Assembly: GCA_013368375.1 (NCBI GenBank)
Contig: JAACJP010000003.1
Coordinates: forward strand, 310,001-374,000
From: Tricholomella constricta
Lineage: Eukaryota > Basidiomycota > Agaricomycetes > Agaricales > Lyophyllaceae
Direction: 5' to 3'
DNA length: 64,000 bases
Each line of letters opens with the position of its first letter. Position 1 is the stretch's first letter. This document shows positions 24,216 to 36,300 of the stretch, in pieces. The notes below the pieces were generated by a model. It made no database searches and was not told the origin of the DNA. It was given only the letters and a program-made list of their open reading frames with translations. Made by a program: the position numbers and the translations under genes.

Positions 24216-26399
24216 TCACGCCGACACCAACCTCCGCTCTCTCTCCCGATTCCTGGCACCAGGGCCAAACTTCTCCTGGAATCCAATCAGCTCCTCCATG
24301 AGCTCCTCCATTATTTTCATCGTTGCTGAAGACTGGGCGTCGTCCAGCTGTAATATGAGTGCGGCTGGTAGGGCCTTAGCGGCGCTAGTTGGATCCAAAA
24401 ATTGTTCATCTCGCTGTACTGGGGCCTCGGTTTCGGCTCTTTCGACCATCATAGTTGGTCCATCGGACCCATTGACAGTATTTCCAGATTCCCCGAGCGA
24501 CCTCCTGCTGTTCCTCTGCTCCTCTTGAAATGCTTTGGTTAATGCACCCCTTCGCCTCAAGCGATCTTGGGCAGTTGCCTGCTCCCGTCCAACCCACTCA
24601 ACAAGCGACCTCACCCGTTTATTCATATCTCCCACACTCATCCGTTTGCTTGGCCACTTGACTTTGACGCCCCTCTCCATCGTACGGTCCATGCTTTCGC
24701 CTCTCCCACCACCGGATGCTGTGGCACTGCCGCGAACTTCCAGCGGCTGGGGAGCCTCTGTTGGCAACATCGGCTCTAGATGTGCCAGATAATCAGGCAA
24801 GTTCCACGATGTGTATAGAGGTTGCTGAGACACGACATATGCGTGTGAATTGCGGTAAGCGCGAGACGACTCGTTGGCGCTCGACCCTGCGGCTTGTCCA
24901 GTCACTCCATTTGTCTGGGCACGCCGGCCGCTAAGCTCATGGGTCCCGCCACCGTGTGAATTGGTATGAGAGGCTGGTGGTCGTTTCGGTGCATAATTCT
25001 TCGCCCGGCTGCTGGCTCCCTGTCGCTTCGTCGTGCTTAGTGGCACTTACAAACATATCACGTGAGTATTTTGTCGCAGCGAACAACTCTCGCGACACAC
25101 CTTCTTCGCCATCAACGGATGCGAGCGTATCGACGGCCAGTGTAGGAGGTACAGCCTTCCTCCCACCGCGTTTATTGGAGCGCACAGGTTTTGAAGGTGG
25201 AGCTGCTGGCGTTGATCCTTTATTTTGAACAGGCGTGTTGTCTCTGACCACGGTCGATCCTTGATGATCAGACACAGTGGAAGCAGACCTTGTACGCTTC
25301 TTAACAACGCTAGGGGAAAACTGAAAATCTGGAGGAACTGGCAAAATAGTCATAACGCACGGATCGTCCTCAATTCGCTTTCTCTTTTTTCGACTCCCCG
25401 GTCCTTGGTCCATCTCCTCATCAAGAATTTGTTGGCCATCACGGAGTCCCCCCGATGTGACACTAACGTTGTCGTGGGCGGCCGCTGCCTCCGCTGCAGT
25501 TGCCTCAATAATTTCCTTCAAGCTCTCATCGAAAGCAGCGTCCCGACTATTCATGGTGTTCCGCCGTTTGGATGGCTGTTTCATGAGGGTGGAAGGTGAA
25601 TGTGAGCGTGATACACGCGAAAGAGCAGATGCAGGGTTGTGGTGTGAATTGGCAGACGACTGCCGAGGCCTCTTAGACCTTTTCCTAGAACGTCTGCCAT
25701 TAGTTAATGATAAAGAGTTCTAAATTCGGCCTACTTGAAGAGATCAGTATGAAGTTCTGGTTTGCATTCTTCGCAGTAGTAGTCGTCGTCGTGTAGTTGA
25801 TCTTCGGATTCGAATCCCATACATAACCCGTGTTGCCAAACCTTGCAGGTTTCGCATTGGACCATGAATTCACCGGCATCTGGGTCGTCCTCTCCTTACA
25901 AGAAGTTTTGGGTCAGAAGGAAAAGAGAACACGGATAAGAAAAGAAGCGCTCACCAGTGCTCCCACAGACACATCGCGTTATGCCCTGTTCTTCCTCCTC
26001 TGGAGCATCCGGTGGCGGATTTTGAGATGAGTCAACGGCATCACCAGTAGTTATAGCCTCGACTGTGACTTGCTTGTCCTTGTCCTTATCTTTTGCCTTC
26101 CGTTTTGTCCGCCCGGCGGTGATGGCGTGGGTAGAGCTGGTAGAGCTGGTAGATGGTACAGAGCCGTTCTTGCGCTCGTCGACGGTGTCTTCAAAATCCT
26201 CTTGTTTAAGCCTTTTCTGTCGACCACTGCTGTTGTTGGAGGTGAGAGGGGGACGATTTGAGGATTCCTTTTGTCTGGGTGCCGGGTCTGAATCGGGTGA
26301 TTTAGATGCGCTGGTGGAGGCTGAAGGAAGAGAGCGACGGCCTGAGCGGCGAGTTTCCCTTGGAGAGAGAGGCGGACCCATTGCAGCGGCTTGGGCCAT
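24216..26399 (-). CDS. CTI6: PHD finger protein Cti6, Rpd3L histone deacetylase complex subunit
   Basis: Exons on the minus strand: 25955-26399, 25735-25894, 25051-25693, 24216-25019 (683 residues from the ATG at 26399; another in-frame ATG lies at 26459). The PHD finger spans the first two junctions: ITRCVCGSTGEDDPDAGEF, then FMVQCETCKVWQHGLCMGF and DDDYYCEECKPELH, which give the Cys4-His-Cys3 ligands. This is the pattern of Cti6, which reads H3K4me3 for the Rpd3L deacetylase complex. Basic and Ser-rich linkers follow. The last exon has AKNYAPKRPPASH, a segment typical of the family, and the Leu-rich helix MKIMEELMEELIGF near the C-terminus. The third intron would be only 31 nt (25020-25050), with a consensus GTAAGT donor. 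Divergent from ILV1 across 193 bp. Confidence 0.87.
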
Positions 26400-26592
26400 G
26401 ATTTGGGCGGACGGCGTATGAAAATTCAAGACGAGGCCAACCCCCAAAACGACTGCCACAACCGTCCGTCGGCGTTTACAACCTCCTAATCACCGAAAAA
26501 CAAATCACGTGCTGATGTCACATCCCGTGACGCTCTTGACTTTTTCGTTATTAATATTCAGATCAGACTGACTGTGTTCGACTCGGACGCTC

Positions 26593-28543
26593 ATGTCTCC
26601 ATCCGCAATCATCGAGTATTCCTCACATGCGCCGGAGCCTCTGACTTATCCTCGCTTGGCCAAGCACTATCTGACGGCGTCCAATACTCCCGATTACCTG
26701 AGGCTCATCCTGACTTCCAAGGTCTATGAGATCATCAAGGAAACCCCTCTCGTGCTCGCGCACAATCTAAGCGCCAAGCTAGGGAACGAGATCTGGATGA
26801 AGCGCGAAGATTTGCATGAAGTCTTTAGCTTCAAAATTCGTGGTGCCTACAATTATATGGCCAGTCTCACGGACGAAGAGCGATGGAAAGGCGTCGTGAC
26901 CTGCAGTGCCGGTTAGTGTGCGTACTTTTGGTCCGGATAACGCCCTTTCAACTTTTCATCCTTCTTTATTGTTGCGATCTTGGCGTAATCCTTGTCTCTC
27001 TACCCACAGGTAACCATGCTCAAGGCGTCGCACTTTCCGGTGCTCGTCTGGGCATCCCCTGCACGATCGTCATGCCCAAGGGAACGCCATCCATCAAGGT
27101 CCGCAATGTAACCAGAATGGGTGCCAAAGTCATCCTGTATGGCGAGGACTTCGATGAAGCAAAAGCGGAGTGCGCGCGCCTTGCGTCAGCCCATGGCCTA
27201 GCATTTGTTCCGCCATACGACGATCCCCTTGTCATTGCGGGGCAAGGCACTGTGGGCATGGAGATATTGAAACAAATAACCGATTCCGATAAATTAGATG
27301 GAATTTTTGCCAGCGTAGGTGGAGGTGGCCTTGTGGCTGGTATCTGCGAGTATGTCAAGAGAATTGGAAATCCGAATACCCAGATCATTGGCGTCGAAAC
27401 GTTCGATGGGGACGCAATGGTTCAAAGCTTAGCAAAGGGAGAACGGGTCACTTTGAAAGAAGTTGGACCTTTCAGCGATGGAACTGCAGTAAAGATTGTG
27501 GGGGAAGAACCTTTCAGGATCTGCAAACAACTTCTGGAAGACATTGTAAAAGTGGACAATGACGAGATTTGCGCCGCGATCAAGGATGTTTTTGAAGGTG
27601 GGCTACCTGCAATTTTGATGTGTTTCTTCATCTTCTTTCTAATTACCTGTCAATTCCAGAAACACGTTCGATAACGGAACCAGCGGGCGCACTGTCTCTT
27701 GCGGGTCTTAAACGTTACATCGTCGACAACAACCTTGTGGGAGCACAGAAGAAATTTGTCGCTGTTATAAGTGGTGCTAATATGAACTTTGACCGCTTGC
27801 GCTTTGTCGCAGAGCGAGCGGAGCTCGGAGAAGGTCGGGAAGCCCTGTTAAGTGTTGATATTCCAGAACATCCCGGAAGGTACGTTAAACCATTCTCTAA
27901 ATGTTTAATGTCAGAGGCCTTATATTTGTCCCGGCATAGCTTTGTCGCTTTGCACACGGTCATTCACCCTCGTGCTGTGACAGAGTTCATTTATCGGTAT
28001 AATGTCACAGGCAATAGAGCCCACGTAATGCTATCGTTCCAGGTAGACTCAATGTCCCGGACGACTGAGGTGGAAGAAGTTCTAGCGGCCCTCGAAGCCT
28101 CCGATATGAAGGGAATCGACATAAGTGACGACGAAATGGCGAAGAGTCATGTGAGGTATATGATTGGTGGATGCCACAACGTTCCCAACGAACGAGTTTT
28201 TCGATTTGGTAAGTTAATGGTTGAATGGGGTGTAGTGATTCCTGACTGTGACGATCAAGAATTTCCGGAACGGCCAAACGCCCTTCGCTCTTTCTTGCTT
28301 GGCTTGCACCAGGGCTGGAACATCTCGCTCTTTCACTATCGCAACCACGGTGCTGGTTCGTGTCTCTGGCACTATCCCTTCCCTTTCTAGCCTGATCATG
28401 TTTAAGATCTTGGCAAGGTCCTCGCTGGTATTCAAGTCCCACCAGAAGATTATGCAGCATTCGATGCCTTCTTGGAAAAACTCAACTTTGCATATGTTGA
28501 AGAAACAGACAATATTGCCTTCAAGCGGTTTCTGCGGGGTTGA
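26593..28543 (+). CDS. ILV1: Threonine dehydratase (threonine ammonia-lyase), biosynthetic
   Basis: Pyridoxal-phosphate enzyme converting threonine to 2-oxobutanoate, the first step of isoleucine synthesis; mitochondrial in fungi. Six exons: 26593-26911, 27010-27597, 27660-27879, 27940-28208, 28260-28355, 28407-28543; 542 residues. The PLP lysine lies in [16 protein letters not shown], the [10 protein letters not shown] loop is split by the first intron, and the PLP-phosphate loop is [10 protein letters not shown]. Two C-terminal ACT-like regulatory domains follow ([20 protein letters not shown] and [16 protein letters not shown]), the site of isoleucine feedback in the family. No strong mitochondrial presequence is obvious in the first 20 residues ([16 protein letters not shown]), so a start further upstream or weak targeting is possible. 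Confidence 0.95.
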
Positions 28544-28806
28544 ACTTGAAAAAACATCTCCCCCCACTATACCTCAGCGTCCCTTCATCCCCTCGCAGCC
28601 TACGACAAATCGTAACATGTTCAATTATCAACGGCTTTTCGTTGTGGGTGGCCTAGATTGCAGTGGGCTATGATACGAAATACATACTACAAGTGGCTAT
28701 TCGACGCAAACATACAAATAGTAAGTTAAACAGTGATACTGGAGGAATCTTGGGATGATATACAGTCCTACATTGTCCATTGTTCCAACATAAACTATCA
28801 CCAAAC

Positions 28807-30572
28807 TTACACCTCGACGGACTTCCTGCTCTTCCCACCGTGCCACAACCACTGAAGAGAATTTCTGAGCGAACTGTTGCGACGGTGGCGTCCTTTCAGA
28901 GCGGACTTAGGTTTCAGAGACAGTGATAGTGAGTCGACAAGAGTGGGAGAGGGAGACTGGCTCAGTGGGATTGATGGAGCGCTCATAGCGTCGACAGCCT
29001 TGATCGCAAGGGCAGTCGTAAGGCCGCGATTCCCGATCCGAATGCCCGACGATCCGTATTTGTACATCCAGCCGATTTCCCACCCGCCGTCCTCGCTCTG
29101 GAGTGGAAGAAGAGCACGCAGGTCGACTTCATTTCTGATGCCTACAAAATCAGTGACCAGAATCCGCATAGCGAGTGCAAGCGAATCCCCCTCGGCACCA
29201 ATTCTCTCCTGCACCCTTTCCTTCAGGAGTGGTTTCAACATCGCGTGAAGCTCCTGGTCACCTGAGCTCGCAAGTAGCCGAGTGGTGAAGAATAGGAAAC
29301 ATTCGGGCGTCTCATAGTACCTGGTGCCCTCCAAGTATGCCCGATTGCGAAGGACCTCCTGAACCCATTGCAATGTTTTGTAAAGTTCGCTCCCCCGGCC
29401 ATACGTGTAGAAGAGGCTCAAGGCATTCACACAGACGACAGGGTCAAAGCGAGGTCTCCGATGATCGAAATAAGTCTAGCGATTCATGAGCATGGATCGG
29501 AGAAATGACTTGATGTTTATCCTACCTGAATGATGCCGTCGTGATCTACATATTCAAGCATCTCGTCAATGACAGAAGATGCAAGCGCCTTCTCCCGGCG
29601 GAGAACAGTGAGAGCTAGGGATGTCGTGTCGAGATCAAACGGGAACTGCTCTGTGGTGAGCTGCCCCTTTCCTATAGATTACGCCCGCTGAGAGGTTTTT
29701 CACGTTGAAGAAAGCGATTGGCTTACCTTGGAAAAAGTTCCACGTTCTCGGGTGCTCTACGAGACTGACGAGAGACCTGCAGAAAAGTTAGCTGCCGTTT
29801 GGAAACTGTCACCAGTCTGTTGAACTCACCGATCGTTGGTCGCTTCCAGAATCAGGAGTTGGGCAAAATTCTCCCGTAGCTCGATGGCCTCGTGCTTGTC
29901 AGTCTTATCCGTGACTGAAAGCAGGCATCCGGCGTTGTGTTTCAAAAATTCGCGACCTCGGGCCACGGGGTCACCAATAAGATTGCGAAGGGCACGCCCA
30001 ACGATGTCCGGGTTCTCAAAGATGATCCCGTATAGGCCCAATGAGCGCGCCGACAAGACGTTCTCGAGCCGATCATCCACGAAGATGGTGTTGTGAGGGT
30101 CAACCCCCGTCGCCGACAGAACCTGTTTGAAGAAACCAAGGTTCGGCTTGCGTTCCCCTGCGGCGCCCGAGGTGAAGACCTCGTCGAAAATAGACCAGTC
30201 TGCGGGTTTTGTTCGAAGGACCTCGTAATCAGGTAGGGAGATATTCGACATTGCAAAGACATGGAGTTGGCCATCTGACTGAGCCTTTAACTCCCGAATC
30301 AGTGCGATAAGCTTGTTGTCAGCCTGCAAGGAATCGCGAGCCTGCTGAAATGCTCTCCGAATCTCCTCAGGCTCCAGGATAAATTCCGCCCCGACTTTGG
30401 CATAGCAGTCGTCTTCTGAGAGCCGTCCACGCTCGTAGTCGAACCAGATGGGTGATGAGAGGATGTCACGAAGGGTGCGGGATGAGATACTCGTCTTCGT
30501 TTCTGGTGACCATTTGAACAAAACATCGCCAAGGTCAAAGATAACAGCAGTGTACTTGGGAGATCGCGACAT
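28807..30572 (-). CDS. HAD-domain class II terpene cyclase fusion (drimane-type sesquiterpene synthase-like)
   Basis: Exons on the minus strand: 29830-30572, 29727-29776, 29526-29671, 28807-29475; 535 residues. Residues 1-240 are a haloacid-dehalogenase fold: motif I VIFDLGDVLF (nucleophile Asp13, with Gly at the usual second Asp), motif II AMSNIS, motif III Lys in GERKPNLGFF, motif IV IFVDDRLENV. The rest is an all-helical terpene cyclase beta-like domain with FDLDTTSLAL; DLDTT at residues 277-281 is the DxDTT acid motif of protonation-initiated cyclases. A QW-like segment, QSEDGGWEIGW, comes later. This architecture matches fungal AstC-type and drimenol-synthase-type enzymes, which cyclise farnesyl diphosphate to drimanyl products. 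The product here is inference. No P450 or transporter lies beside it. Confidence 0.85.
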
Positions 30573-32871
30573 CGAGGTGGTTGAAAAGTACTGGTCTACC
30601 GTCTGGCCTGTTTGTATTTATAGAAATCATCCTCAACATCCTTAACGAATCCAGCCATGTGCCTTGATGTCTAGGGAAACCCACGATGCTGAGCGAGTGG
30701 TTGAATTTTCACGCGTCCGCGATGACACCTGTTGCCTCGAGGCAGGCAACGGCCTGCAACGGCTGGGGTGTCAGAAACCCGGGCAGGGGTCCAGTAGCGA
30801 CCCGATGCTTTGTCGCAAGTTTAAGAAGCCTCGTGGGTTTTTTTTTGATGGAGGAGTGTCAAGAAAAAGCTCGCATAGTTCGCATCCCAGCGTACCCATC
30901 CGCCCAGTCGGAATGGGCGGGACCAAGGAAGCTTGAGTCGCCTGATGAGCTAAGGATGAAGGATCAACGAGGTTGATTATCTCGATCTGATGATTTAATA
31001 TAGGTATCCAGAAAGATTGCCGAGTACCCGGAAAATACAGACCAGCTGAATGAGTTGGAGAAACCTCATGTCGCAAAGTGCCACCAGACCGCAAACAGCA
31101 ATCCCGGCGGTTTGTGGGCGCACTCAAACCCAGTAGAGGATATTTTAGCCCGACAGAATGGCCTCGAGTCCTTGGCAATCGTTCCTGGAAGAAAGTTCCA
31201 CAAAATGAGCAATTACCACTAGGTAAGCGGCCATGATCGTACTTGTGTGAGCACTCACTAGCCTTTCTTCCCCGACTGACGAAGCAGCAGCTTGGGTCAA
31301 TCGGTTCAGGTATAGACACGCACTTCGCAGGGAAGTGAAGTTGAAAGAACTGCATGAATAAGTATCAGGGCATCTGAGAAAGTCACATGGGGGGTTTTCC
31401 TGCTGCGATGATCTGATGAAAGATTTGGAAAAGATCGTCAGGCTGTCGACAACTCAACAACCAGAGAAATACCATGATAATCGTGGAGGACTTGTTCATA
31501 TTGCGAGGGAATTCGACATCCGGCTAACGGGGCTGTTTGGGTGGCGTGATCAGAACCCAGAAAAACACAGGTAGTACATAATACCTTGATCATGAACAGA
31601 GGGACGATCATGAACAGGAGCGGAAGAGAGCTTTGCGAAATGGCTTGACCCTCGTAATATCACGAATACATCGGATTTCCGGATACACACGCATCGCGTT
31701 CTATCGTATCTGGTTCCGTCTGGTTCAGGACCATAGGCCCCCATGGAGTTCCGGAAGAGTAGACATTTCGCAAATCCCAACTTTGTCGTATAAGGAAAAT
31801 CTGCTCGCTTATTTGACGATTTCATCATGAAGTTATCCCTGAAGCCCCTTGGGGCCAGATTTGAAAGGGGCAGAAAGAAAAGTCCAAAAGAACATCCAGG
31901 TCGACCATGAGGCGGTAACGACTATGTACCGTAGGAACAAGGACCCGCATAAGATCGCTGTCCTCGGAGGGCCGGGTGAAGATCCTGTACACTTCTGAGC
32001 GTACGAGTGAATACAAATGTCGTCCGCTACATGCCCTCAAAACGAGATGTCTCCCAGTGGGGTTTCTCAGTCCTTGTAATTTTGGTGAAAAAGGGATCGA
32101 GGTATGAGGCCACACCATTGAGTAGGTTGTCGGTGGGTAAAAATATCGCAGAAGTTGAGCCTTCGTTGGACCCACACCACATGGGCCAGCAACTCGGAGT
32201 GCGGGGCGAGGACAGGGAAGAGGCCAATCATAAGCACAATGGCCATGATCACGGAAGTCTTTTCAAAGACGGCAGGCTTCAGGGTTCCAAAGTAGAGGCA
32301 GAACCGACATCAGCATCCGTAACGTCACTCAGAGATGTTAGTCAACCATTGCCCACGAGATACTGCGCTCAATTAGCTCAGCTAGTGTCCTTCGTATAAC
32401 GAGTTTTTCCGAATGATGGAAATTATTCGCCCACGTCATTCAGTATTGACCATTCCTCTTAAAATTCCAAGCTTTTGTAGACCTGATCAAAGGTTTCCTC
32501 ACCGCTTGGAAGAACACTTCTCAAGAAACATGCGATCTCCGGATTTCTCATAAACTCCATGATTGGTGAGAGCAGTATGACATGATTTTTCCATGATTCC
32601 GCATTTCACGCGTGTGGGTCTGAGTATCTTGAACCATCATTCATCAGAGTCGGGAAGGGGCGCGGCATTAAACGGAAGTCAGTCAATTAGAAACTGAAGC
32701 GGAGGCCGCGACCAGGTGGAAGGCGGGCAACGAGTTGAGAGGAGATGGACTATAGCTGGTCGGTGGATTACACTACATGAGCGAAGATTTGGAGTAACAA
32801 CTGCCCCCTATCCTAAGCGACATGAACACCGACAGCACAAAGGATGGTGATCCACACACCTCGCTCCGAAT
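30573..32871. other. 2.3-kb gene-free stretch upstream of the terpene cyclase
   Basis: No frame here has a recognisable domain. A T9 run lies near 30838. The string GATCATGAACAG occurs twice, at about 31587 and 31610. Minus-strand frames at 31825-32250 look weakly protein-like but switch frame repeatedly, as in a decayed gene; I cannot name a parent. This is the longest gene-free interval in the window and would hold the terpene cyclase promoter. Confidence 0.45.
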
Positions 32872-33105
32872 TTACTGATGAGCCGGTCGTTGGTTTTGTC
32901 TCAAGTAAATATTCTCGGCAACAACGTATGCAGTGAACGCTACAACCCCGATTCCAAAGCCAGGGAAGAGGTTGCGAAACATAACGCGGTTGGTGAAAAC
33001 GGGGTGTTTACGCCAAGCTTCTCTCTTCGCCCACGGGTCCCTAAAGAGAGGAAGATTGGACATTTCTACAAAGGGAGCGGTTAACAATTTTTGAGAAAGA
33101 CCCAT
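32872..33105 (-). CDS. NADH:ubiquinone oxidoreductase B12 subunit (NDUFB3-like)
   Basis: Uninterrupted frame of 77 residues on the minus strand. It contains FRDPWAKREAWRKHPVFTNR, the core of the B12/NDUFB3 accessory subunit family, followed by a single transmembrane helix (FPGFGIGVVAFTAYVVAENI) and a short basic tail. It is an inner-membrane accessory subunit of the complex I membrane arm. Length matches the family (75-100 residues). The intron-free structure is unusual among its neighbours. It diverges from TOP1 across 237 bp. Confidence 0.85.
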   Translation of the reverse strand: MGLSQKLLTAPFVEMSNLPLFRDPWAKREAWRKHPVFTNRVMFRNLFPGFGIGVVAFTAYVVAENIYLRQNQRPAHQ

Positions 33106-33342
33106 GATATGGACTTGCTTTGGGCCAACTTGGTTTATGAAGTGTGTGTGACAAGGACTGACACCGACTTGGGCCGATATAGACAGGTGTCGTGATCTGA
33201 TACCTTAGGGCAGGGCGCTGCGACTTCGCCGCAATTTTGATCAAACCCACCTGTCTTGTCCCCTCCATTTACCACCGTCTCTTGTTCCCATTTCTCCTTG
33301 TCTCGTTTTTTGGCGCGTTATCTCTGCTCAGCAGGTGAAATC

Positions 33343-36300
33343 ATGCCCAGCGAGGCTCCAAACTTAGCGAGCAATGATCGCTTGCTGGCCCTCAAATCAG
33401 CACCCAATGGCAACAACAACAACCAAGCTGTTGGCGCCAATAGGAATGGTCGTTCCAGCCAGAATGACGCAGAATCTTCGATGAGCGAGGATGATGATTT
33501 GCCACTGGTACGCCTAACTGCTTGAAATAACGAATCAAATCCGCCTGACACGCGCTGGTTCCGCCACCTCATCATTCAGTCTCAGACCGTGCGCAAGTCG
33601 GCATCGATTTCCACGCCTCCTCGCAACCTGAAGCGCAAGAAGCCCGTCTACGCGGAGTCGTCTAGCGATGAAGATACGCCTCTGGCTTCTTCTCCAGCCA
33701 AACGTGCTTCAGCAGCTGCGGTTGCGATGCCAGGCGCCGCCGAAATAACCACAATATCTGCGTCCCGTTCCAACGGTAGACAGAAGGTTGGAACTAAGGC
33801 TGAATCCCCTAGTGGCGACGACGACCCGTTGATATCACGCAAAGCGAATGGCAAAACCAAGAGGCCGCCGAAGAAGAAGCTTAAGGATGATAACAGCGAC
33901 TTCAACGCATCCTCCGACGATGAGAAACTTCTCGCTCCTAAGAAACCTGCTGCATCGCGCAAGCGTAAAGCTAAGGTGGAGAGCGAAAACGACGATGACG
34001 ACAAGCCGCTGGACAAGAAACTCGCGGCTAAACCTCGAGCGAAGAAGGTCAAAAAAGAAGATCCCGAGTCTGGCTCAGATACACCTAAACCAAAGAAGCG
34101 CGCAATCAAGGCCACGAAGGAAGAGGAGAACGGGTCCCCAGTCAAGGCTAAGGGAAAGAAGGCAAAAACAGAGGAGGAAGATCAGGAAGAAGTCTTCAGG
34201 TGGTGGGAGACCGATGTCAATGGTGACGGCTCCGTCAAATGGCAGACCCTCGAGCATAATGGCGTCATTTTCCCCCCTCCTTATGAAGTTCTTCCTAAAC
34301 ACGTCAAAATGAAGTACAATGGTATCTGGTCCCCTCCATGCATTTTCAACTCGACTTACATGGTCATTTAGGAAAGGATGTTGATCTTCCCCCCGAGGCC
34401 GAGGAAGTCGCTGGGTTCTATGGAGCGATGTTAGAAACTGACCATGCTCAGGACGACACGTTCAATAAAAATTTCTTTGAAGATTGGAAAATCGTTATGA
34501 AGAAGCATCCTCCGGTCCGTTTTTATAGTGCCCTCTCACGAGTGCTGACCTCGAACCCTGAGTTAGCTGGACGGCACGAAGATCACCTCGTTTAAACAGT
34601 GTGACTTTCGGCCCATGTACGAATACTTCGAATCAGAGAGAGCGAGGAAGAAAGCCATGTCCGCGCAGGAGAAGAAGGAGGCAAAAAAGGTGAAAGACGA
34701 GATGGAAGCGAAGTACACATCTTGTCTTCTGGATGGACGGAAGGAGAAAGTTGGAAACTTCCGCGTTGAACCCCCAGGCCTATTCAGAGGTCGTGGTGAC
34801 CATCCGAAGAAAGGGGCGCTCAAGGTCTGAAATAGTTTATTTTCAATGCCCATAATACTGACGGGGGTGTAGTTTCGCGTGCGACCAGAGGATATCACCA
34901 TCAATATCGGAAAGGATACCCCAATACCCGTGCCGAACATGCCTGGAAAATGGAAAGCCGTCACGCATGATAATACCGTTACATGGCTTGCCAACTGGAC
35001 GGAGAATGTCAATGGAAATCACAAATACGTCTTCCTCGCCGCTGGGAGCTCTCTCAAAGGACAGAGCGATATGGTCAAATTTGAGAAAGCGCGAGAATTA
35101 AAGGTGGGTTGAGACACTGGATGGCTGGATAGTATTTTCTCTCATAGCTTCATTGTAGGGCCATGTCGATCGTATCCGCCAAAATTACACGCGAGATCTC
35201 AAATCGAAAGTCATGGCTGATCGACAACGAGCGACGGCGATGTATTTTATTGACAAACTGGCTCTTCGTGCCGGAAATGAGAAGGGCGAGGACGAAGCCG
35301 ACACTGTTGGCTGTTGCTCGTTACGCTGTGAACATGTCACACTGGAGGCTCCTAACTTCATTATCTTTGACTTCCTTGGCAAAGATTCAATCCGATACTA
35401 TAAGAAGATCGAAGTCGAAGCGCAGGTTTTCAAGAACCTACGGATTTTCAAAGAGAACAAGAATGACGATGATAATCTCTTCGATCGTGTGAATGTAAGT
35501 AAGCTCAGCCTTTCGTACGTTTCGACGTTTAACATAGAATGATTTTTCTCTTAATGACAGACCAGCTCTCTCAACAAGCATCTAACGACGGAGATGAAGG
35601 GCCTCACCGCCAAAGTCTTTCGTACCTTCAATGCATCTAGCACCTTCCAGCGTCTTTTGGATGAAGAAACACTTGTTGGCGCAACACTTCAAGAAAAGCT
35701 CAACGCTTACAACAAAGCGAATCGAATGGTCGCAATTCTTTGCAACCATCAAAGGAGTGCGCCCAAAACCCATGACCAATCCATGGAGAAGATGCGATAC
35801 AAAGTATTTGTGCTCATGCTTTCGCATTTGGCTTATATTTATCGTCTCCCTTAGCATCGCAGTCTCAAGTACGATCGAATGAAACTTCGTCACATTCTTT
35901 TCAATATAGACGCCAAGTACAAGAAGAACAAGAAGTACGTGGATGACGAGTCAGACATAGACGACGATTGGATAGCAAGCCACGAGGATGATCTCAAGGC
36001 GAAGGAGATCGAGAAGGCGGAGAAGAAGTTTGCTAAGGACAACGAAAAACTAGTGGAGGATGGCAAAGCCTCGCTAACCGACGACATCTTGCAGGAGCGG
36101 ATACATGCTATAGAGGAGGACTTCGAGAGACTTGCTAGTGAACGAGGCACGAAGAAGGCCACTCTCAAAAGGGACCGACCGGTGGAGAAGATCGAGGAAG
36201 CTATCGACAAACTCACTGCAAAAGTCAAAGGTTTCCGTCTACAGATCGAAGACCGAGACGCTGGTAAGGAGGTCGCCCTTGGTACGAGGTCAGTCACAAC

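Noticed and set aside
32371..32400. tRNA-like A box (TAGCTCAGCTAG)
   Set aside because: No B box or acceptor-stem pairing follows within tRNA distance.
33648..34145. Long minus-strand frame inside TOP1 exon 2
   Set aside because: Mirror of the Lys/Ser/Asp-rich repeats of the real exon; Ser/Leu-rich with no domain.
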